From contig LUZY01000008.1 of the NCBI GenBank assembly GCA_001603805.1, positions 186,001 to 250,000 of the forward strand: a DNA stretch of 64,000 bases. The letters are read 5' to 3'. The notes below the pieces were generated by a model. It did not search any database, was not told the DNA's origin, and saw only the letters and a list, made by a program, of their open reading frames with translations. Shown one piece after another: positions 20,109 through 29,943 of the stretch. The position numbers were made by a program, and so were the translations under genes. Within the stretch, counting starts at the first letter, position 1, and each line of letters begins with the position of its first letter. This DNA comes from Deferribacterales bacterium Deferri_01. GTDB taxonomy: Bacteria; Chrysiogenota; Deferribacteres; Deferribacterales; Geovibrionaceae.

Positions 20109-20810
20109 TTAAACTCCTTTGTAAAGATTAGCTATTAATTCAGTCATGCCTTCTATGGTCTGCACCTGAGGATAAACAGAGTCATGCCCTCTTTCTTTCA
20201 GATACTGCCATGTGGTTTTGCCTATACTGACAAGTGTCACACTCTTTAAGTTCTCTGTCTGAGAGAGGAGGCTTTCTGCGGCGCTCGGTGCGGTCAGGGT
20301 TATTATATCTATGCCGTTGTCTTTTAAGTATTTATCAACAAAGCCTTTTTCGTATATTACCGGGGATGTTTTATAAGTGCTTATTTTGTCAACAATTGCT
20401 CCCCTTTCTGCAAGATAGCCGCAGAGATCCCCAGCACGCTTTTCCGCACCGGGAGAGAGAACCGTCATCCCTTTTACGTCAATTTCTGAGAACATGCGGA
20501 TCAGTCCTTCCGCTGAAAATTCATCCGGAATTCCGTCGGGAGTGATGCCGTACTCTCCAAGTTTTTTGGCGGTTTTTGTTCCCACTGCAACAGTATAACG
20601 GAATTTAACTTTGCCGAAGTTGGGGGCAAAGGAGGATACGGCAACGGGACTGGTGAAAACTGCCACATCGTATTCGCTTGCAGGAATTTCGGCACCTGTG
20701 GGAGATGTCTCTATGAGCGGCAGTGAGAAAACCTGAAAGCCTTCTTTCTCAAGAAGGCGCACAAGTTCAGTCGACTGACTTTTCTGTCTGGTTACAAGAA
20801 CCTGTCTCAT
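20109..20810 (-). CDS. hemD: Uroporphyrinogen-III synthase
   Basis: 233 residues. A low-conservation family recognised by the N-terminal [21 protein letters not shown], the mid-protein [12 protein letters not shown], and [11 protein letters not shown] near the C-terminus. It closes and inverts ring D of hydroxymethylbilane to give uroporphyrinogen III. The start overlaps hemC by 4 bp. No fused methyltransferase (cobA) domain is present. Confidence 0.9.
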   Translation of the reverse strand: MRQVLVTRQKSQSTELVRLLEKEGFQVFSLPLIETSPTGAEIPASEYDVAVFTSPVAVSSFAPNFGKVKFRYTVAVGTKTAKKLGEYGITPDGIPDEFSAEGLIRMFSEIDVKGMTVLSPGAEKRAGDLCGYLAERGAIVDKISTYKTSPVIYEKGFVDKYLKDNGIDIITLTAPSAAESLLSQTENLKSVTLVSIGKTTWQYLKERGHDSVYPQVQTIEGMTELIANLYKGV

Positions 20811-21727
20811 TTTGAATATATTTCATCCAGTATTTCCTTACCGCCTGCGGCGAGTATGGATTCAGCGAGTTCGTAGCCGATTTCAGCAGCATCAAGGACA
20901 CTGCCTTTGTTTTCGGCTTCTATGTATGTTTCGCCTATAAGGTCAGAAACAAGCCCTTTCATTATAATACGGTCGCCTTCAATAACGGAATGACCTGCTA
21001 TGGGAGCCTGACATCCGCCTTCGAGCCTTCTTAAGAAGGTTCTTTCGCATCTTACCCTTGTTTCTGTGGGTTCATGGCGGAGAAAGTCAAGGAGAGCCTT
21101 GCTTTCTTTGTCGTCACTGCGGACTTCTATACCCAGAATCCCCTGGCAGACAGCGGGAAGCATGTCTTCGGTTGATATAACGTCTGTCACTCTGTCATGG
21201 TATTCAAGGCGCACAAGACCCGCACGGGCAAGGATTATTGCATCATATTCGCCTTCGTCAAGCTTTCTGAGGCGGGTGTTCACATTGCCTCTTAAATCTT
21301 TTATCTCAAGATCAGGGCGCAGGCGTGCAAGCTGAACCTTTCTGCGGAGGCTGCTTGTACCCACGACTGCATTCTGAGGCAGGTCTGTTATATTTTTGTA
21401 TTTCACAGAGACGAAAGCATCTTCCGGTGCTTCACCTTCAGGGCTGGCGTAAAGTTCAAGACCTTCCGGAAGCTCCATGGGGACGTCCTTCATGCTGTGA
21501 ACTGCTATATCCGCCTGATTTTCAAGCAGTGCTGTCTCTATCTCTTTCACGAAAAGCCCTTTACCGCCAATTTTAGCGAGGGGCACATCGAGAATTTTAT
21601 CTCCCTGAGTTTTGATAACAAGAAGCTCACACTCCACACTGTGCTGTTTTTCAAGCAGATCCTTGATGTGGTTTGCCTGCCATAAAGCGAGCATGCTTCC
21701 TCTTGTTGCAATTCTTACTTTTTTCAT
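20807..21727 (-). CDS. hemC: Hydroxymethylbilane synthase (porphobilinogen deaminase)
   Basis: 306 residues. N-terminal RIATRGSMLALWQA, active-site DMKDVPM (here HSMKDVPMEL), GTSSLRRKVQL, and the cofactor-bearing Cys in LEGGCQAPIAG. It polymerises four porphobilinogens using a covalently bound dipyrromethane. It lies 15 bp after hemA and overlaps hemD by 4 bp. Confidence 0.95.
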   Translation of the reverse strand: MKKVRIATRGSMLALWQANHIKDLLEKQHSVECELLVIKTQGDKILDVPLAKIGGKGLFVKEIETALLENQADIAVHSMKDVPMELPEGLELYASPEGEAPEDAFVSVKYKNITDLPQNAVVGTSSLRRKVQLARLRPDLEIKDLRGNVNTRLRKLDEGEYDAIILARAGLVRLEYHDRVTDVISTEDMLPAVCQGILGIEVRSDDKESKALLDFLRHEPTETRVRCERTFLRRLEGGCQAPIAGHSVIEGDRIIMKGLVSDLIGETYIEAENKGSVLDAAEIGYELAESILAAGGKEILDEIYSK

Positions 21728-21742
21728 TATCTATCCCCTGTA

Positions 21743-23008
21743 TTAATCTTTTAAGTCGAAAATAATTTTAACAGCTTCATCAAGACTGTAGCGTTCCTTG
21801 CCGGGAGCCAGATCCTTTAAGTTGTTCAGCGGAGTGTGGAGAACCTTGTTCATGAATGCGCTGAGGAGGTACTCAAGCTTTCTGCGTTCCCCGGCATCAC
21901 TGACCTTAAACTTATCACAGAAACGGTCAAGCTCCAGCATGCGCTTTTCGTCAAAGCTTTCACGCAGGGCCTTTATTACGGGCACAATCTTCATTGATTC
22001 CACCCAGCGGTAGAAGTCCGCAACTCCGGTTTCAATATATTCCATAGCCTTCACAGCCTCTTTCTGGCGGAGTTTTTTGTTGGACTCCACAACGGCTTTC
22101 AGGTCATCAATGTCGTAAACGTATGCGTTCTCTATGTCAGCCACCGCAGGGTCAATGTCTCTGGGAACGGCTATATCTATGAAAAACATAGGCTTATGCT
22201 TGCGTTTGATCATAACGGGCTTAATGTCGGATGCTTCGATCATGTAGCCGCTTGCTCCGGTTGATGAAAGCACTATGTCCGCATGGGAAAGCTCTTCACG
22301 GAAGTTTTCAAGGGGAACAGCGCTTCCTCCGACCTCTTCTGCGAGCCGTTCAGCTTTCTCAAATGTTCTGTTGGTAACGGTTATGCCTCCGATGCTTGCG
22401 CCCCGGAGGTGTTTACAGGCGATCTCACACATTTCCCCGGCGCCGACCACGAGGGCATGTTTGTCCTCAAGGCTGCCGAAAATCTTGGAAGCCAGCTCAA
22501 CAGCAGCAGAGCTGACAGAAACCGGATTATCTCCGATACCTGTGTTGGTTCTGACCTTTTTGGTGGTTTTGATAACGAATTCTTCAAGCTTGCGGATAAA
22601 GGTTTTTGCCGCATTATATTTGCGTGAATTCTCGAAGGCATCTTTTACCTGACCGAATATCTGAGGTTCGCCCATAACCAGAGAGTCAAGCCCGCCGGCC
22701 ACACGGAAGATATGCTTTGCGGCGTTTTCACCGCAATGGATGTATGTGTACTTCTGGAGGATAGAGCGTTCAATTCTGCATTGCTCTGAAATGATCTTGA
22801 GAACACTGTCAACGTTACAGAGAAAGTCATCGGTGACTATGTAATATTCCACCCTGTTACATGTGGAGATCACCATTGCTTCATATATTCTGTCATTACG
22901 GAGGATATCTGCATAAAGCTCCTCCAGAACCGCTTCGGCTACTGCCAAAGTTTCCCGCACCTCAACAGGTGCGGTATTGTGGTTTAATCCTACAACTGCT
23001 AACTGCAT
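21743..23008 (-). CDS. hemA: Glutamyl-tRNA reductase
   Basis: 421 residues. N-terminal GLNHNTAPVEVRE, catalytic Cys in STCNRVEYY, the GEPQIFGQVKDA motif and the NADPH-binding VVGAGEMCEIACKHL. It reduces glutamyl-tRNA(Glu) to glutamate-1-semialdehyde, the first step of the C5 route. HemL, which makes aminolevulinate from it, is encoded separately at 50705. ccsA lies 6 bp upstream, an arrangement also known in Geobacter-like and Gram-positive hem operons (hemX). Confidence 0.95.
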   Translation of the reverse strand: MQLAVVGLNHNTAPVEVRETLAVAEAVLEELYADILRNDRIYEAMVISTCNRVEYYIVTDDFLCNVDSVLKIISEQCRIERSILQKYTYIHCGENAAKHIFRVAGGLDSLVMGEPQIFGQVKDAFENSRKYNAAKTFIRKLEEFVIKTTKKVRTNTGIGDNPVSVSSAAVELASKIFGSLEDKHALVVGAGEMCEIACKHLRGASIGGITVTNRTFEKAERLAEEVGGSAVPLENFREELSHADIVLSSTGASGYMIEASDIKPVMIKRKHKPMFFIDIAVPRDIDPAVADIENAYVYDIDDLKAVVESNKKLRQKEAVKAMEYIETGVADFYRWVESMKIVPVIKALRESFDEKRMLELDRFCDKFKVSDAGERRKLEYLLSAFMNKVLHTPLNNLKDLAPGKERYSLDEAVKIIFDLKD

Positions 23009-23014
23009 CTATAT

Positions 23015-23806
23015 TCAGCCCATGAGAAAAAACGCAACACCGGCGTAAGTGACCAAAACGGAAATAAACCCCGCCAAAGTCGAGTAGGCGGTGCTTCTCG
23101 GCGTCATGCCTCTGTATTTTTTTAAATATGTTATCAAGCCGAATATCACCCATGTGATAACGGCAAATATCATTTTCGGCATAATGAACCCTATGCGGTC
23201 GGGTTCGTACATCATCCAGACAAAGCCGGATATTAAACCCACGCTGAAAAAATAAAACCCGCAAAGGAGGTTTATAGCGGTGAGACGGTCAATCTGATTA
23301 AGTGGCGGAAAACGCTTGAATATTATCCCGAAGTTTTTGCGTTTAAGCTCCCGCTCCTGAAGAAAGTACATAATGCTTGCCACGGTTGCGAATATGAAAA
23401 AAGCAGTGCCAACAACAGTGAAGGGCAAGTGGATAAACAGCCATATGCTGCTTGCTCCTGCTGCGTCTTTCGGTGCGGCGGAAGGCAGAACCAGTACAAG
23501 GATGCTCAGAATAATGACTAGGGGAAATATGAAAAGCCCAAGCAGAGGGCGTCTGTATTTCATATAGAGAAGCAGATAAATAAGAGTAAGAGTGAGCGAG
23601 ACCATAGCAAAAAGATCACCCATGGAGTAAGAGGGGAAGTGCCCGAAGTGTTTCCAGTGTGTAGCTATACTTCCTGCAAAGAGAAGAAAAGCCAGAACTG
23701 CGAACATGTTTGTAAGGTGCTGGAGATACTTGTTTCCCAGAAAAAGATAAAGCGTTATATGTATAAAAGCGAGGATAGCCGCGCCCAGAGCAAAATCAAA
23801 GTGCAT
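23015..23806 (-). CDS. CcsA/HemX-type cytochrome c assembly membrane protein
   Basis: 263 residues from ATG 23806 (GGGAG 5 bp upstream); a GTG at 23818 is less likely because its ribosome site would abut it. About eight hydrophobic helices. It carries the CcsA-family features: the conserved WLFIHLPFTVVGTAFF stretch with His, a YFLQERELK loop, and SVGLISGFVWM. CcsA proteins transport or present haem for cytochrome c maturation; HemX versions affect HemA level. First gene of the haem operon. Confidence 0.82.
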   Translation of the reverse strand: MHFDFALGAAILAFIHITLYLFLGNKYLQHLTNMFAVLAFLLFAGSIATHWKHFGHFPSYSMGDLFAMVSLTLTLIYLLLYMKYRRPLLGLFIFPLVIILSILVLVLPSAAPKDAAGASSIWLFIHLPFTVVGTAFFIFATVASIMYFLQERELKRKNFGIIFKRFPPLNQIDRLTAINLLCGFYFFSVGLISGFVWMMYEPDRIGFIMPKMIFAVITWVIFGLITYLKKYRGMTPRSTAYSTLAGFISVLVTYAGVAFFLMG

Positions 23807-24032
23807 GTTTTCTCCCACTCCGCTGATGATTCGTAAGTTACAAAAATTATCCGGTTTTGTGAAGCCCGAAATATTATTATATAAAATTTTCCCGTGCGCG
23901 TAACCTTTTATTTTGATATTCCTGTTTTATTTATGTTTTTTAATTGCCTGATCCGCTTTTTTTGACGCTGTAAATGATGTTAAGAGTTTTTCCCATTGAA
24001 AGAAGACAACCCTTGTAGTATTTTCATCTGCT

Positions 24033-24896
24033 ATGACTTGTATGACTTGGGAAAAAATAGATTTAAATCATAAGGAACTGCTGTACGGAAGGTTTCGCAG
24101 TATATCCGAACCACTTTCCGAATATACCTTTGCCAATATCTTTCTTTTCAGAGATACGCATGAGTATGAGATATGCGCCGGAGACGAGCCTGTTATCAAA
24201 GGCAAAACTTACGACGGCAAAAAGTATATCCAGCCGGTGAACAACCTTCAGGCATATTCAAAGGAAAAAATTCTTGAGCTTCAGAAAGAAGCGGAGTTTT
24301 TCTTTCCTGTCTCAGAGGAAAGCCTCGCCCTGCTTGATCCTGAAAGTATAGAATATGTCAGTGATGAAGCGGATTCGGACTACATATACACCAGAGAAAA
24401 GATGGCTACATACGCAGGGCGTAAGCTGCACAAAAAGCGCAATCTCGTTAAGCAGTTTCACGAGGAGTATGAGGGCACAAGCCGTTCTATCTGCAGCGAA
24501 GTTAAGGAGGATGCTCTTTCTATCCTTGAGAAATGGCAGGAGCAGGCAGATCTTCCTAAAGAGCAGACAGACTATACTGCGTGTCTGGAGGCTCTGACTC
24601 ATTGTGAGGAGCTTGTACTTTGCGGTGAAATCTACTACGCAAACGGAAAACCCTGCGGATTTATTCTGGGTGAAGAGCTTAACTCCGATACTTATGTTAT
24701 GCACTTTGCAAAAGGGCTTGTGGAGTTTAAGGGTGTGTACCAGTTCATTTTCAATGAATTTGCAAAACACCTGCCCGAACACTATAAATACATCAACTTT
24801 GAGCAGGACATGGGCAAGGACAGCCTCCGTCAGTCCAAAAAAAGCTATCAGCCTGATCTTCTCCTGAAAAAATACAGGGTTAAGTTCAAGATCTGA
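24033..24896 (+). CDS. DUF2156-domain protein (GNAT-like fold)
   Basis: 287 residues, no signal peptide or membrane segment. The N-terminal sequence (SEYTFANIFLFRD) and the C-terminal half (FILGEELNSDTYVMHFAKG, INFEQDMGKDSLRQSKKSYQPD) match the DUF2156 family, related to the C-terminal acyltransferase domain of lysyl-phosphatidylglycerol synthase. Here the membrane flippase part is missing, so membrane-lipid aminoacylation cannot be assumed. Neither ATG (24033 or 24042) has a clear ribosome site. Confidence 0.7.
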   Translation: MTCMTWEKIDLNHKELLYGRFRSISEPLSEYTFANIFLFRDTHEYEICAGDEPVIKGKTYDGKKYIQPVNNLQAYSKEKILELQKEAEFFFPVSEESLALLDPESIEYVSDEADSDYIYTREKMATYAGRKLHKKRNLVKQFHEEYEGTSRSICSEVKEDALSILEKWQEQADLPKEQTDYTACLEALTHCEELVLCGEIYYANGKPCGFILGEELNSDTYVMHFAKGLVEFKGVYQFIFNEFAKHLPEHYKYINFEQDMGKDSLRQSKKSYQPDLLLKKYRVKFKI

Positions 24897-24910
24897 CCAT
24901 TAGAACACTT

Positions 24911-25477
24911 CTAAGTTGAGATTCCCTCAAGCAGTATGGTGAGCTTAAGCTTTATGTTCTCTTCAAAGGGAATTGAGCGGCTCATCATAGCAGACTGGAG
25001 CATCGCCATAAAAGCTTCACAGATTATGGGGGCAGGCAGATCTTTTTTGTAGTCGCCCCTTCTCCATCCCTCTTCAATTATTGAAGTCAGAATATCCTTA
25101 AATTCAGAGCCGTGCGGTGGCGAGGTCATGGGCGGCAGATGGGCTAAGAGCTTAAACAGGCTTATATTTCTGTTCATAAGCTGACCTGCGGATTTTGATA
25201 TCATAAACAGTTTGTTTGATGGTGAATCGTCTGAGTTTTTTATTTCCCTGAGAACTTCTCCGGCTTCTTCAATTTTTACAGAGATGGCATATCTTATTAC
25301 ATCTTCCTTTGACTGAAAGTAGTTATAGAATGTTCCTGTGGCGAGGTCAGCTTCATTGGTTATGTCCGATATTGATGTCTGGCTGAAACCTTTTTCGGAG
25401 AAAAGCCTTATCGCTGCTTCGGTTAATGCCTGTTGAGCGAGAATCTTCTTTCTTTCCCTGCGGTTTAGTTTTTCCAT
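24911..25477 (-). CDS. TetR-family transcriptional regulator
   Basis: 188 residues. N-terminal HTH at about 12-58 (AAIRLFSEKGFSQTSISDITNEADLATGTFYNYFQSKEDV, a clear TetR recognition region) and a C-terminal ligand domain. GGGAG precedes the ATG. It is divergent from the double-rhodanese gene across 183 bp that contain two TGAAT-type palindromes, so autoregulation and control of that gene are likely. Confidence 0.88.
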   Translation of the reverse strand: MEKLNRRERKKILAQQALTEAAIRLFSEKGFSQTSISDITNEADLATGTFYNYFQSKEDVIRYAISVKIEEAGEVLREIKNSDDSPSNKLFMISKSAGQLMNRNISLFKLLAHLPPMTSPPHGSEFKDILTSIIEEGWRRGDYKKDLPAPIICEAFMAMLQSAMMSRSIPFEENIKLKLTILLEGIST

Positions 25478-25542
25478 CTGATTTTTCTCCCTATGTATAA
25501 ATACATTCTTTTACTTATCTGTTCAATGAAAACTGTCAAAAA

Positions 25543-25554
25543 TGAATATGTTCA
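25543..25554. promoter_or_regulatory. Candidate TetR-family operator 1
   Basis: TGAATATGTTCA, an imperfect palindrome with TGAA/TTCA arms, in the divergent region between the tetR-like gene and the rhodanese gene. Confidence 0.45.
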
Positions 25555-25563
25555 TTTTTTTGG

Positions 25564-25590
25564 TTGACTTTAATCCGGGCGAGCTATAAA
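25564..25590 (+). promoter_or_regulatory. Candidate promoter of the rhodanese gene
   Basis: TTGACT, 15-bp spacer, TATAAA. The spacer is short but both hexamers are good. It is flanked on each side by a TGAAT palindrome. Confidence 0.45.
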
Positions 25591-25592
25591 AA

Positions 25593-25604
25593 TGAATAAA
25601 TTCA
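25593..25604. promoter_or_regulatory. Candidate TetR-family operator 2
   Basis: TGAATAAATTCA: perfect 5-bp arms around AA, placed just after the -10 box where a bound repressor would block initiation. Confidence 0.5.
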
Positions 25605-25660
25605 ATATTGAATAGGTTATAAGTTTGTGTATGGGATTAAGGAAAAGTTAGGAGATGTGT

Positions 25661-26602
25661 ATGAAAAAAAGAGTTACAGAAAAGTGGGTATTTCTTGTTA
25701 TGGCAGTATTTGGGATGTGCGCAAATGCCTTTGCGGCAGATAATCTGAGTGATAGTGAAAAGATACTTCGCCTGACCTCTGAGGCTATGAAGGAAGCTGT
25801 CTGGTATATGCCGGCGGAAGTGGCTGAAATAGTTAAAAAAGATGATAAAAAATATTTTATAGTAAGCATTCAGAACCGTCAGGAATATGACGCAGGGCAT
25901 GTGCCCGGCTCTGTGCTTGTGTCAGTCGATTTCAACGAACCAGAGAAAATGGCGAAACAGTTCCCTCAGGATAAAAAAATTATAATAGTTTCATCAAACG
26001 GTCAGGAAGCCTGCAAGGTCAGTTTGCTTCTTAGGCAGCTGGGTTACGATTCAGGTATTTTGCTTCTGGGTATGAATTCCTATAACCGCTTGTATGCCGG
26101 CAGCGGAGCCTATACAGGGGATATTGGCGGTGAACTCAGCACTTCTCCGCTTGAACCGGAAGCAAAAGAATCTGTCTCTTCGTATTCGGATAAAAGTGCC
26201 AGAGAGCTTGTTATCGAAAAAACTGCCGAATATGCAGCAGCTAACCGTCCTTTTGAAGTAACTGCTTATGATTTGGTTAAACTGGATGATGCTGTTCTTA
26301 TAAGCATGCAGAAGGCAGAAGACTATGCCAAGGGGCATATTCCCGGTACAATCAATATTCCCGGAGCTGATTTTTTAAACGGAGATAAGCGTCTTTTACA
26401 GCTCCCGAAGGGTAAAAAGATAATAGTAACCTGCTATCTGGGGCATTATTCAAGCATGGGGGCGATGCTCCTGAACCAGATGGGTTATGAAGCCTACAGC
26501 CTTCGCTGGGGTGCGTCCGGCTGGAACATAAATCTGACAGAAGATATTTCATCTATGCTTACCGCAGGGATGGGGCTGGGTGTAGAAAAGCAAACACACT
26601 GA
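25661..26602 (+). CDS. Exported tandem-rhodanese protein
   Basis: 313 residues from ATG 25661, 6 bp after AGGAG; an ATG at 25655 abuts that site. A signal peptide (about 1-24, ending CANAFAAD) predicts a periplasmic protein. There are two rhodanese domains. In the first (about 45-145) the active-site loop reads SSNGQEA, with Ser111 where the catalytic Cys is expected. In the second (about 185-290) it is CYLGHYS with Cys258. Only the second can hold a persulfide. A role in periplasmic sulfur transfer is plausible; the substrate is unknown. Probably controlled by the divergent TetR-type regulator. Confidence 0.85.
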   Translation: MKKRVTEKWVFLVMAVFGMCANAFAADNLSDSEKILRLTSEAMKEAVWYMPAEVAEIVKKDDKKYFIVSIQNRQEYDAGHVPGSVLVSVDFNEPEKMAKQFPQDKKIIIVSSNGQEACKVSLLLRQLGYDSGILLLGMNSYNRLYAGSGAYTGDIGGELSTSPLEPEAKESVSSYSDKSARELVIEKTAEYAAANRPFEVTAYDLVKLDDAVLISMQKAEDYAKGHIPGTINIPGADFLNGDKRLLQLPKGKKIIVTCYLGHYSSMGAMLLNQMGYEAYSLRWGASGWNINLTEDISSMLTAGMGLGVEKQTH

Positions 26603-26610
26603 AAGTATTA

Positions 26611-26641
26611 AAAAAAAGCCGCCCTTAAGAGGCGGCTTTAT
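26611..26641. terminator. Bidirectional terminator between the rhodanese gene and fabI
   Basis: AAAGCCGCC / GGCGGCTTT stem with runs of A and T on both sides, serving two convergent genes. Confidence 0.85.
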
Positions 26642-26660
26642 TGATTTCAAATTTTTTTTC

Positions 26661-27428
26661 TTATATCCCGACTACATTATAGCCGCAGTCAACGTGCAGT
26701 GTTTCCCCGGTAATAGTCTTGGAAAGATCGCTTGCGAGGAAAGCCGCAGTGTCGCCGACATCTTCAATGGTAACGTTCTGGTGAAGGGGCGAACGCTCCT
26801 CAATGTGTGCAAGGATATTTTTGAATCCGCCGATGCCTGATGCGGCAAGGGTTTTGATGGGTCCTGCGGATATGCTGTTTATTCTAACCTTCTTTTCGCC
26901 GAGGTCACAGGCAAGGTAGCGTGTGGAGCATTCCAGAGCGGCTTTTGCCACACCCATAAGGTTATAGTTTGTAACAACCTTTTCTGCGCCGAAGTAAGAC
27001 ATATTGATCACGCTGCCCCATTCATTCATTATGGGTTCTGCCGCTTTGCAGAGCGCCACCAGCGAATAAGCGCTGATATCCATTGAGAGCTTGAAAGCGT
27101 CTCTGGCGGTGTCGATATAGCGTCCCTTGAGAGCCTCGCCGGGGGCGAAAGCTATTGAGTGGACAAGAATATCTATATTACCGAAATCTTTGGCTATTAT
27201 GCCGAATGCTTTCGCTATATCTTCATCGCATGTGACATCACAGGGAACACAGAGCTTTGCGCCGAGTTCTTCTGCAATGGGTACTACTCTGGATTCAAGC
27301 TTTTCGCCTGCGTAGGAGACCGCAAGTTCCGCCCCTTCTTCCTTAAATTTTTTAGCTATGCCGTAAGCTATGCTTTTATTATTGGCAATGCCGAAGATAA
27401 GAGCCTTTTTTCCTGTAAGTAAGCCCAT
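26661..27428 (-). CDS. fabI: Enoyl-[acyl-carrier-protein] reductase (NADH), FabI
   Basis: 255 residues, short-chain dehydrogenase fold. N-terminal GKKALIFGIANNKSIAYGIA is the FabI cofactor-binding start. The catalytic Tyr and Lys lie in YNLMGVAKAALE, the YxxxxxxK spacing that separates FabI from ordinary SDRs, and C-terminal SGIGGFKNIL is also diagnostic. It reduces trans-2-enoyl-ACP in fatty-acid elongation. Single-gene unit 61 bp downstream of radA. Confidence 0.95.
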   Translation of the reverse strand: MGLLTGKKALIFGIANNKSIAYGIAKKFKEEGAELAVSYAGEKLESRVVPIAEELGAKLCVPCDVTCDEDIAKAFGIIAKDFGNIDILVHSIAFAPGEALKGRYIDTARDAFKLSMDISAYSLVALCKAAEPIMNEWGSVINMSYFGAEKVVTNYNLMGVAKAALECSTRYLACDLGEKKVRINSISAGPIKTLAASGIGGFKNILAHIEERSPLHQNVTIEDVGDTAAFLASDLSKTITGETLHVDCGYNVVGI

Positions 27429-27489
27429 GTTTCCTCCAATAACTGATGTTTAAAAAAGCCGCATAAGCGGTTTCAGACAAGGTGTCTGC

Positions 27490-28821
27490 TTAGAATTTGT
27501 CAAGAAAGTCCGAAATATTTTTAACAGGGATTATATCAAGTTTTCCGTCAAAGTCTATCTTTTCGGGGAGATATGCCCTCTTCGCGCCAAATTTGACCGC
27601 TTCGGTCAATCTGTTTTTAACATTTGCCACATTCCTTGTTTCCCCTGTCAGCCCCACTTCTCCTATGAAAACAGTGTCTGTTCGGACCGGTTTTTCCCTG
27701 AACGAAGAAATTATTGCGGCGCATACTGCAAGGTCGGCGGAGGTTTCGGTTATCTTTATTCCTCCGGCTATGTTCAGATAAATATCCGATGCACCGAGAT
27801 TAAGACCGCCTTTTTTATCAAGGACAGCAATCAGCATATTGAGCCTGTTACTGTCAAAACCGTTGGCGTTGCGGCGTGAAAACTGAAAATAGGTGGGTGT
27901 GACAAGCGCCTGAAGCTCAACAAGAAATGCCCTTGTGCCTTCCATAACGGGAACAAGCACCTTTCCGGCGGCGTCAGACTGTGTGCTGCCGAGAAGTCCG
28001 CCGTCAGGACATTCCAGAAGCCCCTGACTGCTCATTTCAAAGAGTCCGACTTCGTTTGTGGGACCGAAACGGTTTTTAACGGAGCGGAGTATCCTTATCC
28101 CTCTGGAATAGTCCCCTTCAAAGTATAGAACTGTGTCCACAAGGTGTTCCAAAACCTTAGGACCTGCGATATATCCGTCTTTTGTAACCTGACCGACGAT
28201 AAGAGTTGTTATGCCCTTCTGTTTGGCGGCCTCCACCATGCGGTAGGTGACATGCTTCACCTGTCCCACTGTTCCGGGAGCAGAGCTTAACTCCTCCGAG
28301 GCGATTGTCTGCACGGAGTCTGCCACAATATATTCAAACTTATCCCTGTCTGCCGCTGTGAGAATATCCTCAAGGGAGTTTGTGGCAAGGATCGATAGAT
28401 TGTCAGTTGATATGCCCAGCCTTTCGGCACGCATCTTTATCTGGGAGGGCGATTCCTCGCCGGATGCGTAGAGTATCTTTGCGCCCCTTGTGCCGAGAAT
28501 GCCCGCTACCTGAAGCATAATGGTTGATTTGCCTATGCCCGGCTCACCGCCAACGAGAACCACGGAGCCCTTCACAAAGCCTCCGCCCAGAACCTGATCA
28601 AGCTCGCCGATTCCGGTTATTGTACGGTCAACTTCAAGACCTTTGATTGAGCCGAGAAGGAGCGGCTGAACATCCCGCACTTTTGCAGACGGGGAAGCCT
28701 CGTCCTGAGGCATCTCCTCAACATAGCTGCTCCATGCTCCGCATTCGGGGCATTTGCCTATCCATTTAGGGGAAACACTGCCGCAGCTCTGGCATATATA
28801 GACCGATTTCTTCTTAGCCAT
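27490..28821 (-). CDS. radA: DNA repair protein RadA/Sms
   Basis: 443 residues. N-terminal C4 zinc finger (CQSCG, CPECG, residues 9-31), RecA-like ATPase with GGEPGIGKST, the RadA-specific KNRFG motif (SVKNRFGPTNEVG) and a C-terminal Lon-protease-like domain. RadA promotes branch migration in recombination and processes stalled forks. Its ATG overlaps the ruvB stop by 1 bp, pairing two branch-migration enzymes in one operon. Confidence 0.95.
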   Translation of the reverse strand: MAKKKSVYICQSCGSVSPKWIGKCPECGAWSSYVEEMPQDEASPSAKVRDVQPLLLGSIKGLEVDRTITGIGELDQVLGGGFVKGSVVLVGGEPGIGKSTIMLQVAGILGTRGAKILYASGEESPSQIKMRAERLGISTDNLSILATNSLEDILTAADRDKFEYIVADSVQTIASEELSSAPGTVGQVKHVTYRMVEAAKQKGITTLIVGQVTKDGYIAGPKVLEHLVDTVLYFEGDYSRGIRILRSVKNRFGPTNEVGLFEMSSQGLLECPDGGLLGSTQSDAAGKVLVPVMEGTRAFLVELQALVTPTYFQFSRRNANGFDSNRLNMLIAVLDKKGGLNLGASDIYLNIAGGIKITETSADLAVCAAIISSFREKPVRTDTVFIGEVGLTGETRNVANVKNRLTEAVKFGAKRAYLPEKIDFDGKLDIIPVKNISDFLDKF

Positions 28822-29849
28822 CAGTCCTCCATGAAGTCGTCAAGGCAGAGTCTGCCCTTTGATTCCAGATGAAGATGCTCGTAGGCGAGGCGTGTTGCCA
28901 CTCTGCCTCTGGGGGTTTTTTTGACGAATCCTTTATATATAAGGTACGGTTCAATGACGTCCTCTATGGTGTCTTTTTCTTCAGACATTGTGGCGGCGAG
29001 GGTTTCCACCCCCACTGGTCCGCCTTCATACTTTTCTATAATCGCACGGAGAAAGTTACGGTCAGAGGCATCAAGCCCCTCATTATCTATCTCAAGGCGG
29101 AGAAGCCCCTCACGGGCAATATCCAGATCCACAAGACCATTATTAAGCACATCAGCAAAGTCACGCACACGGCGGAGAATACGGTGAGCTATACGGGGAG
29201 TGCCTCTGCTCCTGCGGGCTATTTCAAGTGCCGCTGCATGTTCTGTCTTAAGGTTGAGTATTTTTGAAGCTCTGGAGATTATGGATGCGAGGTTATCCTC
29301 ATCATAAAACTCAAGGCGCATGATCACGCCGAAGCGGTCACGCAGGGGTGATGTGAGAAGCCCCGCTCTGGTAGTGGCTCCAACAAGAGTGAAGCTCTGG
29401 AGATCCACCTTTATTGTCCTTGCCGCAGGTCCCTGACCGATTATTATATCCAGCTTGAAGTCCTCCATAGCCGGATAAAGTATCTCCTCAACGTTTGAGT
29501 GCAGCCGGTGGATTTCATCTATAAACAGAACATCCCCTTCCTGAAGGTTTGTCAGAATAGCGGCTAGATCCCCTGCCTTTTCGATTACGGGTCCGGATGT
29601 GGCGTTGATGTTTACCCCAAGCTCGCTGGCAATTATGTAGGCGAGGGTGGTTTTGCCCAAACCGGGAGGACCGTAAAACAGGCAGTGATCAAGGCTCTGC
29701 CCACGCTGTTTTGCAGCCTGAACAAATATCCGCAGGTTTTCCTTAACCTTATGCTGACCTATGTAGTCGTCAAGTTTCTGCGGGCGTATGTGGCTCGTGA
29801 GCCCGTCTTCATCGAATTTATCTTTGGAAAAAATGTTATCTGAATCCAT
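28821..29849 (-). CDS. ruvB: Holliday junction branch migration ATPase RuvB
   Basis: 342 residues from ATG 29849, the usual RuvB length; an upstream in-frame TTG at 29888 adds 13 hydrophobic residues and has no ribosome site. Walker A GPPGLGKT, Walker B DEIHRL, sensor/arginine-finger region [18 protein letters not shown], and a C-terminal winged helix. It drives RuvA-bound junctions. ruvA and ruvC are not in the window. radA follows with 1-bp overlap. Confidence 0.95.
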   Translation of the reverse strand: MDSDNIFSKDKFDEDGLTSHIRPQKLDDYIGQHKVKENLRIFVQAAKQRGQSLDHCLFYGPPGLGKTTLAYIIASELGVNINATSGPVIEKAGDLAAILTNLQEGDVLFIDEIHRLHSNVEEILYPAMEDFKLDIIIGQGPAARTIKVDLQSFTLVGATTRAGLLTSPLRDRFGVIMRLEFYDEDNLASIISRASKILNLKTEHAAALEIARRSRGTPRIAHRILRRVRDFADVLNNGLVDLDIAREGLLRLEIDNEGLDASDRNFLRAIIEKYEGGPVGVETLAATMSEEKDTIEDVIEPYLIYKGFVKKTPRGRVATRLAYEHLHLESKGRLCLDDFMED

Positions 29850-29943
29850 CGGGAAAAGAATATCAGCAAAGAAATTAAAAAGCAACAAGGCGGAGAGCTA
29901 TGTGTATTTCAGGGCAGTTTCTATTTGATCTAGATGCGGATTG

